This document shows, piece after piece, positions 48,867-57,720 of a stretch of 64,000 nucleotides of DNA (positions are counted from its first letter, which is position 1; each line of letters opens with the position of its first letter). The DNA comes from an uncultured Pelagibacteraceae bacterium (GTDB lineage Bacteria > Pseudomonadota > Alphaproteobacteria > Pelagibacterales > Pelagibacteraceae), in assembly GCA_902574705.1 (NCBI GenBank), contig CACGOM010000001.1, positions 1-64,000 of the forward strand. The letters run 5' to 3'. The position numbers and the translations under genes were made by a program. Under the pieces are notes generated by a model. The model saw nothing but the letters and a program-made list of their open reading frames with translations. It did no database searches and had not been told where the DNA came from.

Positions 48867-51085
48867 TTTACTAATGGTTTTCCAGTAGCTAATGTATGTT
48901 TAATTCGTTCTTGAGTTTTTTTATTTTCAATTAATCTCATAAAAGCATCTAACTCTAATTTAAAAAATTCATCCTCTGATATTGTTTTATCTAAAGTTGT
49001 GTCTCCACCACTCAAAACATTTGCTAACTCCATTCCAACAACCATACCGTGATCTAAAATAACTTTTTCGTTGTATAATTTTTCTAATACTTTAACCATT
49101 TTTTCCTTCAAAGATTTACCTGAAAGTTTAAATTTACATTCAGCTGGAGGTGTAAAATTTTTATTTTCATCTATCAGTTTTTTTGATGCTGAAAATAAAC
49201 TATTTCTATTCATAATTTTTTTATCTTCAGGCTTTAAATATTTTAGAGGTTCTGCTTCAACTGGTGAGGTTGCTGTCTTAGCATAACCAATTATATCGAA
49301 CACTTTTAATGGTGCATAATCTGGATCTTTCTTTGCCTCATCTGTTTGTGACCATCTCCACAACATTTCTTTACAACCTCCTCCTGCAGGAATTAAACCT
49401 ACGATGGTTTCAACTAAACCAATTACTATATTTGTATGTGATGCAACAAAATTACTTTGAACTAATACCTCAAAACCTCCACCCAAAGTTAAACCTGAAG
49501 GGGCAGAAACAACAGGATATTTTGAATATTTTAATTCTTTACATGTATCTTGAAAATATTTAATAAATTTTTCTACAGATTTTAAATCGTTTTTATCTAC
49601 AAAATTCATTGTATAAGTTAAATTTACACCTGCAGAAAATTGCATACTTTCATTCATAATTATTAAAGGTTTGTCTGTTGCTGCCTTTAAAGCATCCATC
49701 GAATCATAATCAAGAGCATTAGCTTTAGTTGTAAATTCAACAATATTGAAATCTTTAAATCTATGAGTAATTGCAGATTTGTTTTTTTCTAATTTTAAAG
49801 CCTGAGGTCGAATTTTACCAAGTGTTTCAATATTTGTATAAAGCTGTCTTTCACCATAAAAATTTTCATTTTTAGATTTTGATAAATCTTCAAGAAATTT
49901 ATTTCCTTTAAATTCATCTACTCTTTCAAAAAAATTTTTTACACCTATTTCTTTTAACATTTCAAAAGGACCCATTGCCCAATTGAAACCAAGTCTCATT
50001 GCTTCATCAATATCATTAAATTTATCTGTTATTCCTGGAACTAATGATGATGCATATTTGATTATTTTGGATATTACTGACCACGCATAATCTCCATACT
50101 TATCTTTTCGACTTATCAAGTTATTGATATCTGTAATTTCAATTTTAAGATCGATTTTTTTCGATGGTGAATACTCGCCAGTGTCTAGATTTATTGCTTC
50201 TAAAATCTTCTGATTATTTTCTTTATTCATCCGATAAAATCCACCTTTGCCTTTTCTTCCAGTATAACCATTCTCAATTAATTTATTTATTAGTGGAATA
50301 TTTCTTGCAACTGGTTGGAAAGGATCGTTTTCGGGAAGTTCTTTAATAAAACTTTTTAAAACATCTGCCATTAGATCAATTCCAATTAAATCATAGAGAC
50401 CAAAAACTCCAGTTTTTGGAACTCCCATGGGTCTTCCAAATACCGCATCTGCTTCTTCTATAGATAATTTCATTTTAAATGCCTCAGTCATCGCAACTTG
50501 CATAGCGTATACACCAATTCTATTTCCTAAAAATCCTGGTGTATCATTACAAACTATAGCTCCTTTACCAAGCTCTTCCTCACAAAAATTTTTAAGTGCA
50601 TTTATTTTATTAAGATCATTATTTTCATTTTTAACGATTTCCAATAATCCCATATATCTAACTGGGTTAAAAAAGTGGGTAATACAAAAGTCTTTTTTTT
50701 CTTCATCTGTTAATTTTTCGGATAAAACTTTAATAGGAATAGATGATGTATTAGATGAAACTATCGCACCATCTTTTCTATTTTTAAATATTTTTTCATA
50801 AATATTATGTTTAATATCTATCCTTTCTACAACAGCTTCCACTATCCAATCTGCATCTTTAACGACATCAAAGTTGTCATTTATATTTCCAACTTTTATG
50901 TTTTCTATTTTTGATTTATCTATTAAAAGTGGAGGCCTTGATTTATGAATTCTGTCTCTAGCCTTTTCGCTAATCTCAGTTTTAAGATCTAAAAGTGTAA
51001 CTGGTACATTTGCATTACATAAGTGGGCTGCTATACCACTTCCCATTGTGCCTGATCCAATGATGACTACTTTTTTTATATCCAT
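48863..51085 (-). CDS. 3-hydroxyacyl-CoA dehydrogenase / enoyl-CoA hydratase fusion
   Basis: VVIIGSGTMGSGIAAHL N-terminal 3HCDH domain; C-terminal crotonase-like LTLGGGFEVLVQSNFVASHTNIVIGLVETIVGLIPAGGG. Confidence 0.87.
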   Translation of the reverse strand: MDIKKVVIIGSGTMGSGIAAHLCNANVPVTLLDLKTEISEKARDRIHKSRPPLLIDKSKIENIKVGNINDNFDVVKDADWIVEAVVERIDIKHNIYEKIFKNRKDGAIVSSNTSSIPIKVLSEKLTDEEKKDFCITHFFNPVRYMGLLEIVKNENNDLNKINALKNFCEEELGKGAIVCNDTPGFLGNRIGVYAMQVAMTEAFKMKLSIEEADAVFGRPMGVPKTGVFGLYDLIGIDLMADVLKSFIKELPENDPFQPVARNIPLINKLIENGYTGRKGKGGFYRMNKENNQKILEAINLDTGEYSPSKKIDLKIEITDINNLISRKDKYGDYAWSVISKIIKYASSLVPGITDKFNDIDEAMRLGFNWAMGPFEMLKEIGVKNFFERVDEFKGNKFLEDLSKSKNENFYGERQLYTNIETLGKIRPQALKLEKNKSAITHRFKDFNIVEFTTKANALDYDSMDALKAATDKPLIIMNESMQFSAGVNLTYTMNFVDKNDLKSVEKFIKYFQDTCKELKYSKYPVVSAPSGLTLGGGFEVLVQSNFVASHTNIVIGLVETIVGLIPAGGGCKEMLWRWSQTDEAKKDPDYAPLKVFDIIGYAKTATSPVEAEPLKYLKPEDKKIMNRNSLFSASKKLIDENKNFTPPAECKFKLSGKSLKEKMVKVLEKLYNEKVILDHGMVVGMELANVLSGGDTTLDKTISEDEFFKLELDAFMRLIENKKTQERIKHTLATGKPLVN

Positions 51086-51122
51086 GATAAGATTGTATAT
51101 ATCAATAGACTCTTTAGGTAAA

Positions 51123-51977
51123 TTATCTATTTATTCCTCTTAATCTCTCAGATCTTCTTCTAAGAAGTTCAGCGCTTACCAGGATTAAAACAGATAGAAC
51201 AATTAAACAAGTTGCAACTGCTAATATAGTTGGACTTAGCTGTTCTCTTAAACCTGTCCACATTTGAATAGGAATAGTTGTATTATCTAATCCAGCTAAA
51301 AATAGAACAACCACAACCTCGTCAAATGACGTAACGAAAGCAAATAATCCCCCTGAGATAACCCCCGGTAATATTAATGGAAGAGTAATTTTCATAAAAG
51401 TGTTAACTGGATTACTACCTAAACTTGCTGCAGCCCTTGTTACACTATGATCAAATCCTGAAAGAGTTGCTGTTACTGTTATTACAACAAAAGGTGTTCC
51501 TAATATTATATGAGCAATTACAATTCCAAGATGAGTTGCTGCCAATCCAACTTTTGCTATAAAGAAAAAAATTGCAACACCTGAAATAATTAAAGGAACT
51601 ATCATTGGCGATATCAACGTAGCCATAATCAAACCTTTATAAGGCATATGTCTACTGCTCAAACCTAATGCAGCAACTGTTCCTAAAATTACGGACCCAA
51701 GTGTTGCAAAAATTGCAATTATGAAACTATTTTTTGCTGCAAGTCCCCAAGGATTTTTTGTTCCATAAATCATATCCTCATACCATCTTAATGAGAACGC
51801 ATCAGGATCTAATCTTTTCATACCATCTGAAAAAACTAAAAATTCTTCTGCATTAAATGACAGTGGAAAAATTACAAATAAAGGTGCTATTAAAAAGAAA
51901 AATACAAAAGTACAAATTCCTAAGTAGAAATAATGCCAGACTCTATATCGTGTTTCAGTATACTTTGGTAATGCCAT
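51123..51977 (-). CDS. potC: spermidine/putrescine-type ABC permease (PotC-like)
   Basis: RAAASLGSNPVNTFMKITLPLILPGVISG EAA motif. Confidence 0.85.
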   Translation of the reverse strand: MALPKYTETRYRVWHYFYLGICTFVFFFLIAPLFVIFPLSFNAEEFLVFSDGMKRLDPDAFSLRWYEDMIYGTKNPWGLAAKNSFIIAIFATLGSVILGTVAALGLSSRHMPYKGLIMATLISPMIVPLIISGVAIFFFIAKVGLAATHLGIVIAHIILGTPFVVITVTATLSGFDHSVTRAAASLGSNPVNTFMKITLPLILPGVISGGLFAFVTSFDEVVVVLFLAGLDNTTIPIQMWTGLREQLSPTILAVATCLIVLSVLILVSAELLRRRSERLRGINR

Positions 51978-51979
51978 AT

Positions 51980-53242
51980 TTATCCTAATTTAATATTATC
52001 AACTCCAACTAATTTATTATAAATCCAATAAACAACTAGAACTCCAGTTAACAACATTAATCCCATCGCTGATGCAAAGCTCCAATCTAGTGTTGTTTTC
52101 ATGTGATAAGCTATTTGGTTACTAATCAATGTTCCTGAAGCACCACCCACTAAAGCTGGAGTAATGTAATATCCGATTGCTAAAATAAAAACTAATAAAC
52201 ATCCAGCACCGATTCCTGGAATTGTGAGAGGAAAATAAACTTTCCAAAATGCTACGAAAGGAGTTCCACCTAAAGACTTCCCTGCTCTCATTAGGCTAGG
52301 CGATATGGTTTTCATCACACTATAAAGAGGTAGCACCATAAATGGCAGTAATATCTGTGTCATTGCAACATAGGTGCCGACTTTATTATACATCATTTCT
52401 GGCCTGTTATCGTCTGAAACTAAACCAATCATAACAAAAAAGTCATTCACTATTCCTTGTTGTTGGAGGAGTATCATCCAACTTGCGGTTCTAACAAGTA
52501 ACGAGGTCCAAAAAGGTAACAGAACACAAATCATCAATAAGTTACTATATTTCATAGGAAGAGTTGCGAGCAAATGTGCAATTGGATAACCCATTAAAAA
52601 ACAAAAAACGGTTACAAAAAATGCAATTTCTAAAGTTCTCAGCCATAATATTCTATGAATACGCCTATCTTCTTCTACTTGTGCAACGCTGCCATTTTCG
52701 TCAATAAACAAATCCATACCTTTTAAATATTTTGCCATTGTATATGGTGGTGCTGTTCTTTTTATTGCACGCCAATATTCTACATTATTAAATCGTTTAT
52801 GAAGTGAGGTTATCTGCTCTTTAAAACTCCCATTCTCATCAATTTTGTTTCTCTGAATTTGTCTAAATAATTTTTTTAAAATTGTGGTAAATCCATTTTT
52901 TTCTTTGTTTAGTCTTTGTCCAAGTTTTCCATGTTCTTTTTTTTCTACTAAAGTTTTAAAATCAATATAAAAACTTTTAAATACTTCTTCTTCAGGCATT
53001 TCTTGACCATCCCAGCTCTCCATCGATTTAAATGTATTTGGAAGCATATTTGTAATCATTTTATCATCTATACTTCTTGTAAACATTTCGCCTATAGGAA
53101 AAACGTAAGTGATAATTAAGAATAATAATAATGGGCAAACAAGTAGAAAGGCTTTAATTTTATTCTTTCTTTCGGCCTTCTTTAGACTTTCCTCTAAAGG
53201 TATGCCGTCCGTAGTTAAAATTTTATTTGTTTCACTGCTCAT
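51980..53242 (-). CDS. potB: spermidine/putrescine-type ABC permease (PotB-like)
   Basis: RAGKSLGGTPFVAFWKVYFPLTIPGIGAG EAA motif. Confidence 0.85.
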   Translation of the reverse strand: MSSETNKILTTDGIPLEESLKKAERKNKIKAFLLVCPLLLFLIITYVFPIGEMFTRSIDDKMITNMLPNTFKSMESWDGQEMPEEEVFKSFYIDFKTLVEKKEHGKLGQRLNKEKNGFTTILKKLFRQIQRNKIDENGSFKEQITSLHKRFNNVEYWRAIKRTAPPYTMAKYLKGMDLFIDENGSVAQVEEDRRIHRILWLRTLEIAFFVTVFCFLMGYPIAHLLATLPMKYSNLLMICVLLPFWTSLLVRTASWMILLQQQGIVNDFFVMIGLVSDDNRPEMMYNKVGTYVAMTQILLPFMVLPLYSVMKTISPSLMRAGKSLGGTPFVAFWKVYFPLTIPGIGAGCLLVFILAIGYYITPALVGGASGTLISNQIAYHMKTTLDWSFASAMGLMLLTGVLVVYWIYNKLVGVDNIKLG

Positions 53243-53273
53243 AAAAAAAAGGGCGGTTAAATAACCGCCCTTT
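53241..53273 (-). terminator. intrinsic terminator/attenuator between potD and potB
   Basis: AAAGGGCGGTTA(..)TAACCGCCCTTT hairpin with poly-T on the minus strand. Confidence 0.85.
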
Positions 53274-53310
53274 AAATATAGTATATAATTAAAGTCTTTG
53301 AAACTTTAAA

Positions 53311-54426
53311 TTATAGTCCTGCTTTCATTGCTTCCCATTTTTCTCCAAGCTCTGTACCGTTATCTGCCCAGAAGAATGGATCAACTAAGAAGTAATTTTT
53401 TGTATTACCTGGAGCTGTTGGCATTTGTGGCATCATTTCTGTTTTGCCATCTTTATACCAAGGCTCACCTGCTTTGATGATATCTAAAGATGAAATTCTG
53501 TATGGTGCGTAAGCAATATACTTAGCACTTCCAGCTAACATTTCTGTATTTGTCATCATAGCAAGAGCTTTCTTAGCATCAGCTTCGTTTGGTCCACCTT
53601 TAACAAGTGCAAAATATTCGTAGTCAAGACCTTGACCATCCCATACTTGTACAAGCGGCGCACCTTCGCCAACGATTGCATTAAAGAATCTTCCGTTCCA
53701 ACCTGTTGCCATTACAACTTCACCACTCATTAAAAGTTCTGGTGGTTGAGCACCTGCTGACCAGAATACACATCCACCTTTTGGATCTGTACATAATGCT
53801 TTGATTTTATCCATAGCTCTTTGAACACCTTTTTCAGTTTCTAAAGCTTTATAGATTTTCTCTCCACCTTTTCCTGGTTTAATTCCATCTGCTGCTAAAG
53901 CAATTTCTAAGTTTGTAAGAGCACTTTTGTAAATTGCTCTTTTACCTGGAAATTTTTTAGTGTTAAAGAAATCTTTAATAGTCTTTGGAGTGCCTTTAAC
54001 ATTGTTTTTGTTATAAGCGTAGTTCCAAGAATATAAGATGTTTCCTACAGCACATTTACTTGGCATTGGAGCGAAGAAATCTTTACTAGCAGGAGTTCCG
54101 TCTGGAGCTGCTGGAAAGTCTTTGTCGAAATCAAATTCAACGAAAATTCCTTCGTCACATCCATTAATTGTATCAAATGCGAATACATCGATTATGTCCC
54201 ATGTAATTGCACCAGCTTCTTTTTGAGCTTTGATCTCTGACAAACCGCCTGAGTAGTCGACCCAATTAATTTCGATACCCATTTTGGCAGCCGTAGGATC
54301 CCCATAACCTAACTTTTGCGATTCAGTATATGCTCCACCCCATGATGCAACCGTAACTGCAAATGCTGAAGTAGTGATAGATAATGCAAAAGATAAAGCT
54401 AGGAAAAGCTTTGTTAATTTTTTCAT
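53311..54426 (-). CDS. potD: extracellular polyamine-type solute-binding protein (PotD-like)
   Basis: Signal peptide ...TTSAFA; VTVASWGGAYTESQ; SBP of PotD/PotF type. Confidence 0.85.
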   Translation of the reverse strand: MKKLTKLFLALSFALSITTSAFAVTVASWGGAYTESQKLGYGDPTAAKMGIEINWVDYSGGLSEIKAQKEAGAITWDIIDVFAFDTINGCDEGIFVEFDFDKDFPAAPDGTPASKDFFAPMPSKCAVGNILYSWNYAYNKNNVKGTPKTIKDFFNTKKFPGKRAIYKSALTNLEIALAADGIKPGKGGEKIYKALETEKGVQRAMDKIKALCTDPKGGCVFWSAGAQPPELLMSGEVVMATGWNGRFFNAIVGEGAPLVQVWDGQGLDYEYFALVKGGPNEADAKKALAMMTNTEMLAGSAKYIAYAPYRISSLDIIKAGEPWYKDGKTEMMPQMPTAPGNTKNYFLVDPFFWADNGTELGEKWEAMKAGL

Positions 54427-54534
54427 TTATCCTCCGTTTAAACGTTTTTTTAAAAGAAGAATTACAACAATTTACAAATCATAAGTCAACAGTCCAAAAA
54501 TACTAAATGTGGATAATTTTACAGTGATATTTGA

Positions 54535-55623
54535 TTACTTTGGGTCTAAAGCTCTAGCATCTGCGCTATTCCAGCCAATATTAATTTCATTGCCTAGTTT
54601 AATATCTAAATTAGCTGAACTGTTAGGAACTTTTAAAATAAATTCGTTATTACCAAGCAGGTTTAGTCTAACTCTTGTATGATCTCCATGATAAATAACT
54701 TCTTCTATTTTGCCTTTATGACTATTATCCATTTTTCCATCAGGATTAATAAGTGCTCTTTCTGGTCTTAATGAAACTGTAGTCTTTTCTCCTTTAGATT
54801 TTACTGAAATTGGATTTGCAAAAATTTCTCCTCCACTATCAAGTTTGACCTTGCACTTATCTTTATTAATATCAATTATCTCCCCTACAAAAGTATTATT
54901 TTCACCAATAAATTTTGCAACAAAAGAATTAACTGGTGATTCATATAATTGGTCTGGTGATGATAGTTGTTGAACTTTGCCATCATTAAATACAGCTATT
55001 CGATTAGACATTGTTAATGCCTCGCCTTGATCATGCGTAACATAAACAACTGTAACACCAATACTTTCATGTATATGTTTAATTTCATATTGCATACTCT
55101 CCCTTAAATTTTTGTCTAATGCTCCAAGTGGTTCGTCCATCAAGACAACAGCAGGATCAAATACTAATGCTCTTGCAACTGCTACTCTTTGTTGTTGCCC
55201 ACCAGAAAGTTGTCCTGGCATTCTTGACTCATATCCTGCCAATGAAACCATGGACAAAGCTTTATCAACTTTTTTATCTATTTCATCTTTTGGAATCTTT
55301 CTTACTCTTAAAGGAAAAGCTAAATTCTCATATACGGTCATATGAGGAAATAATGCATAATTTTGGAACACCATACCGATGCCTCTTTTATGTGGAGGAA
55401 TATTCGAAATAGGATTTCTGTCTAAATAAATTTCTCCATTTGTAGGTGTTTCAAAACCAGCTAACATCATCAAGCAGGTTGTTTTTCCTGAACCAGATGG
55501 CCCAAGCATTGTAATAAACTCTCCTTCAGCGATGTCTAAGTTTAAATCTTTAACGACGAGAACTTTTCCGTCGTAACTTTTGTCAACTTTAGCGAATTTA
55601 ACAAATTCTTTGTTATTAGGCAT
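54535..55623 (-). CDS. potA: polyamine-type ABC ATPase (PotA-like)
   Basis: GPSGSGKTT, LSGGQQQRVAVARAL, C-terminal TOBE region. Confidence 0.9.
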   Translation of the reverse strand: MPNNKEFVKFAKVDKSYDGKVLVVKDLNLDIAEGEFITMLGPSGSGKTTCLMMLAGFETPTNGEIYLDRNPISNIPPHKRGIGMVFQNYALFPHMTVYENLAFPLRVRKIPKDEIDKKVDKALSMVSLAGYESRMPGQLSGGQQQRVAVARALVFDPAVVLMDEPLGALDKNLRESMQYEIKHIHESIGVTVVYVTHDQGEALTMSNRIAVFNDGKVQQLSSPDQLYESPVNSFVAKFIGENNTFVGEIIDINKDKCKVKLDSGGEIFANPISVKSKGEKTTVSLRPERALINPDGKMDNSHKGKIEEVIYHGDHTRVRLNLLGNNEFILKVPNSSANLDIKLGNEINIGWNSADARALDPK

Positions 55624-55669
55624 TGGGTGAATTTAAAACATTTGTGAAGAAGATTATCAATAGTTAATT

Positions 55670-56863
55670 TTAGCTTTTTATATGCAGTTCTTTTGGTAGA
55701 TTACAAAATAATTCAGATCCAGTCTCAGTTACTCTCACAGACTCTGAGGCCTCTACACCCCACTCACCAAACTGCATTACAGCAATCATGTGAAAGCAAA
55801 TATTCTTTTTTAAAACTGTTTTGTCTCCTTTAGAAATATTTAATGTGTGCTCTCCCCAGTCTGGTGGATAACCAATTCCAATTGAATAACCAGTTCTAGA
55901 TTTTTTCTCAATTCCATATTTATCTAAAACTTTCCAAAAAGCTTGTGCCACATCATCAGCTGTATTTCCCGGTTTAGTTACATCAATACCTGCATGAAGT
56001 GCTTCTATAGTTTTTTTCATTGTATCTATTTTTTTTTGATCGGGCTTCCCAAGAAGGACGGTTCTAGCCATAGGACAGTGATATCTCCTATAAACTCCAG
56101 ATAATTCAATAATAGTTGCTTCTCCTTCAACGAACTTATTATCGCTCCATGTTAAATGAGATGCAGATGTGCCTTTTCCAGTTGGCAAGAGTGGAACTAT
56201 TGCAGAATAGTCTCCACCATATTCATTTGTTCCTTTTATTAATGTGCCTGCAATCTCTGAAACCAAATCATTTTGTCTAATACCAGGTTTAATAAATTCA
56301 AAAGCTCTATTCATTCCAAGTTCTGTAATCTTACTTGCTTTCTTCATTAAATTTATTTCTGCGTCTGATTTAACTACTCTTACCCAGTTAACTAATCTTT
56401 CGCTGTCAATTAGTTTTGCGTTAGGTAAACCATCTAATAATTTTTTATATGAGTATGCTGTAAAATAATGAGCATCCATCTCTAATCCAATATTTAAATT
56501 TTCCCATTTTCTTTTCTTAATCAATTCTACAATTGCATCGTAAGGATGTGTTGGCCATGTATGAATATATTTTTCATCATAAGCAATTATATTCTCATGT
56601 TTGATATAACAGTTAATGTATGCGCCTCCTACATCTTGAGCTCTAACAAATAATAATGGCTCATCAGCATCTACATGTACTATTGCGCACTGAGCATAAT
56701 AAAATGACCAAGCATCATAGCCTGTAATATAATTTATATTTGGAGTGTCTTGTGAAATTAAAAGGTCAATGCCTTTTTCTTGCATAGATTTTTTAATTGT
56801 ATCTAGCCTCTGTTTATATTCTTCTTTTGAAAATAACATTTTAATTAGAGAATAATTTTCCAA
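55670..56863 (-). CDS. M24 peptidase family, ectoine hydrolase (DoeA/EutD)-like
   Basis: INYITGYDAWSFYYAQC, GGDYSAIVPLLPTGKGTSASHLTW, RYHCPMARTV, DSRTGY-like SRTGYSIGIGYPPDWGE. Confidence 0.75.
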   Translation of the reverse strand: MENYSLIKMLFSKEEYKQRLDTIKKSMQEKGIDLLISQDTPNINYITGYDAWSFYYAQCAIVHVDADEPLLFVRAQDVGGAYINCYIKHENIIAYDEKYIHTWPTHPYDAIVELIKKRKWENLNIGLEMDAHYFTAYSYKKLLDGLPNAKLIDSERLVNWVRVVKSDAEINLMKKASKITELGMNRAFEFIKPGIRQNDLVSEIAGTLIKGTNEYGGDYSAIVPLLPTGKGTSASHLTWSDNKFVEGEATIIELSGVYRRYHCPMARTVLLGKPDQKKIDTMKKTIEALHAGIDVTKPGNTADDVAQAFWKVLDKYGIEKKSRTGYSIGIGYPPDWGEHTLNISKGDKTVLKKNICFHMIAVMQFGEWGVEASESVRVTETGSELFCNLPKELHIKS

Positions 56864-57584
56864 ATCCAGAAACAGATTTATTCATTCCTATTTTTTCTAA
56901 AGTTTCCCAAATTAATGCTTGGTTGCTGGATAAAACCATTTTACCGTGTTTTTTCTCTAACCTGTCTATTATTGCCAAAGCTGGAAGAGCTGTACAAGAA
57001 ATAAATAAAGCATCAGCATCATTTAGTTTAATATTAGATAAAACTTCATACAAATATTCTGGATCAACTTTTCCAATATCTATATCTGATTCTATATCAA
57101 AATAGGAATTGGATGTTATTTCAAATCCTTCTTTTTTAAAAAATTCAATCACTTCATCATTTAATTTTTTTGGGTACGGAGTAAATAAATAAATTTTTTT
57201 TATATCTAATTTTTTTAATGCATTTACTGCCGCTGTACTTGGAGTTGTTACACTTGTATTTGGTTTTGCTTTTTTAATTTTTTCTTCAATTGAAGTATAT
57301 CCAGCTGCTATAGTTCCTGAAGTACATCCATACGCAACACAGTCTATTTTTTCATCAGGCAATATATCTTTTGTAACTTCAGTAATTTTCTCAGACATTT
57401 TAATTAGATTTTCAGATGTTAGGGGATTAAAGGTTTCTATTCTATTTACAAAAAAATCAATCTTTTTATCTTTAATAACGCTAATGAAATCTTTTTCGAT
57501 CATATAATCGCTTGAAAGTGCGATAAGACCTATTTTTGGATTTAATTCCTTTAAAAACTTAGGTGGTATTTTTTTTGTTTCCAT
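56841..57584 (-). CDS. Asp/Glu racemase superfamily (EutA / maleate isomerase-like)
   Basis: Two cysteine motifs VAYGCTSGTIAAGY and FISCTALPALAIID. Confidence 0.78.
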   Translation of the reverse strand: METKKIPPKFLKELNPKIGLIALSSDYMIEKDFISVIKDKKIDFFVNRIETFNPLTSENLIKMSEKITEVTKDILPDEKIDCVAYGCTSGTIAAGYTSIEEKIKKAKPNTSVTTPSTAAVNALKKLDIKKIYLFTPYPKKLNDEVIEFFKKEGFEITSNSYFDIESDIDIGKVDPEYLYEVLSNIKLNDADALFISCTALPALAIIDRLEKKHGKMVLSSNQALIWETLEKIGMNKSVSGFGKLFSN

Positions 57585-57629
57585 ATTTTTTTAAATATAT
57601 CCTAAAGTTATATTTTGTGATATAAATAA

Positions 57630-57720
57630 CTCAAGCGATACATAACTCGTCGTTTTAACTTCACAAGCTAAACGAAAGTGGGATCGGTCGTCTTTAAATT
57701 AGTTTTTAAAGGAGGCTTAA
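57630..57720 (+). promoter_or_regulatory. candidate structured 5' leader (possible riboswitch) upstream of the LLM monooxygenase operon
   Basis: TATAAAT -10-like at about 57621; TCGTTT/AAACGA stem (57650-55 / 57670-75) with CTT/AAG inner stem; loop CAC can pair with GTG 57678-80; CTTTAAA/TTTAAAG hairpin overlapping AGGAGG Shine-Dalgarno. Confidence 0.5.

Noticed and set aside
54435-54444. Perfect palindrome CGTTTAAACG just upstream of potD
   Set aside because: Ten-bp palindrome with no loop in AT-rich DNA; too short to support an operator without comparison.
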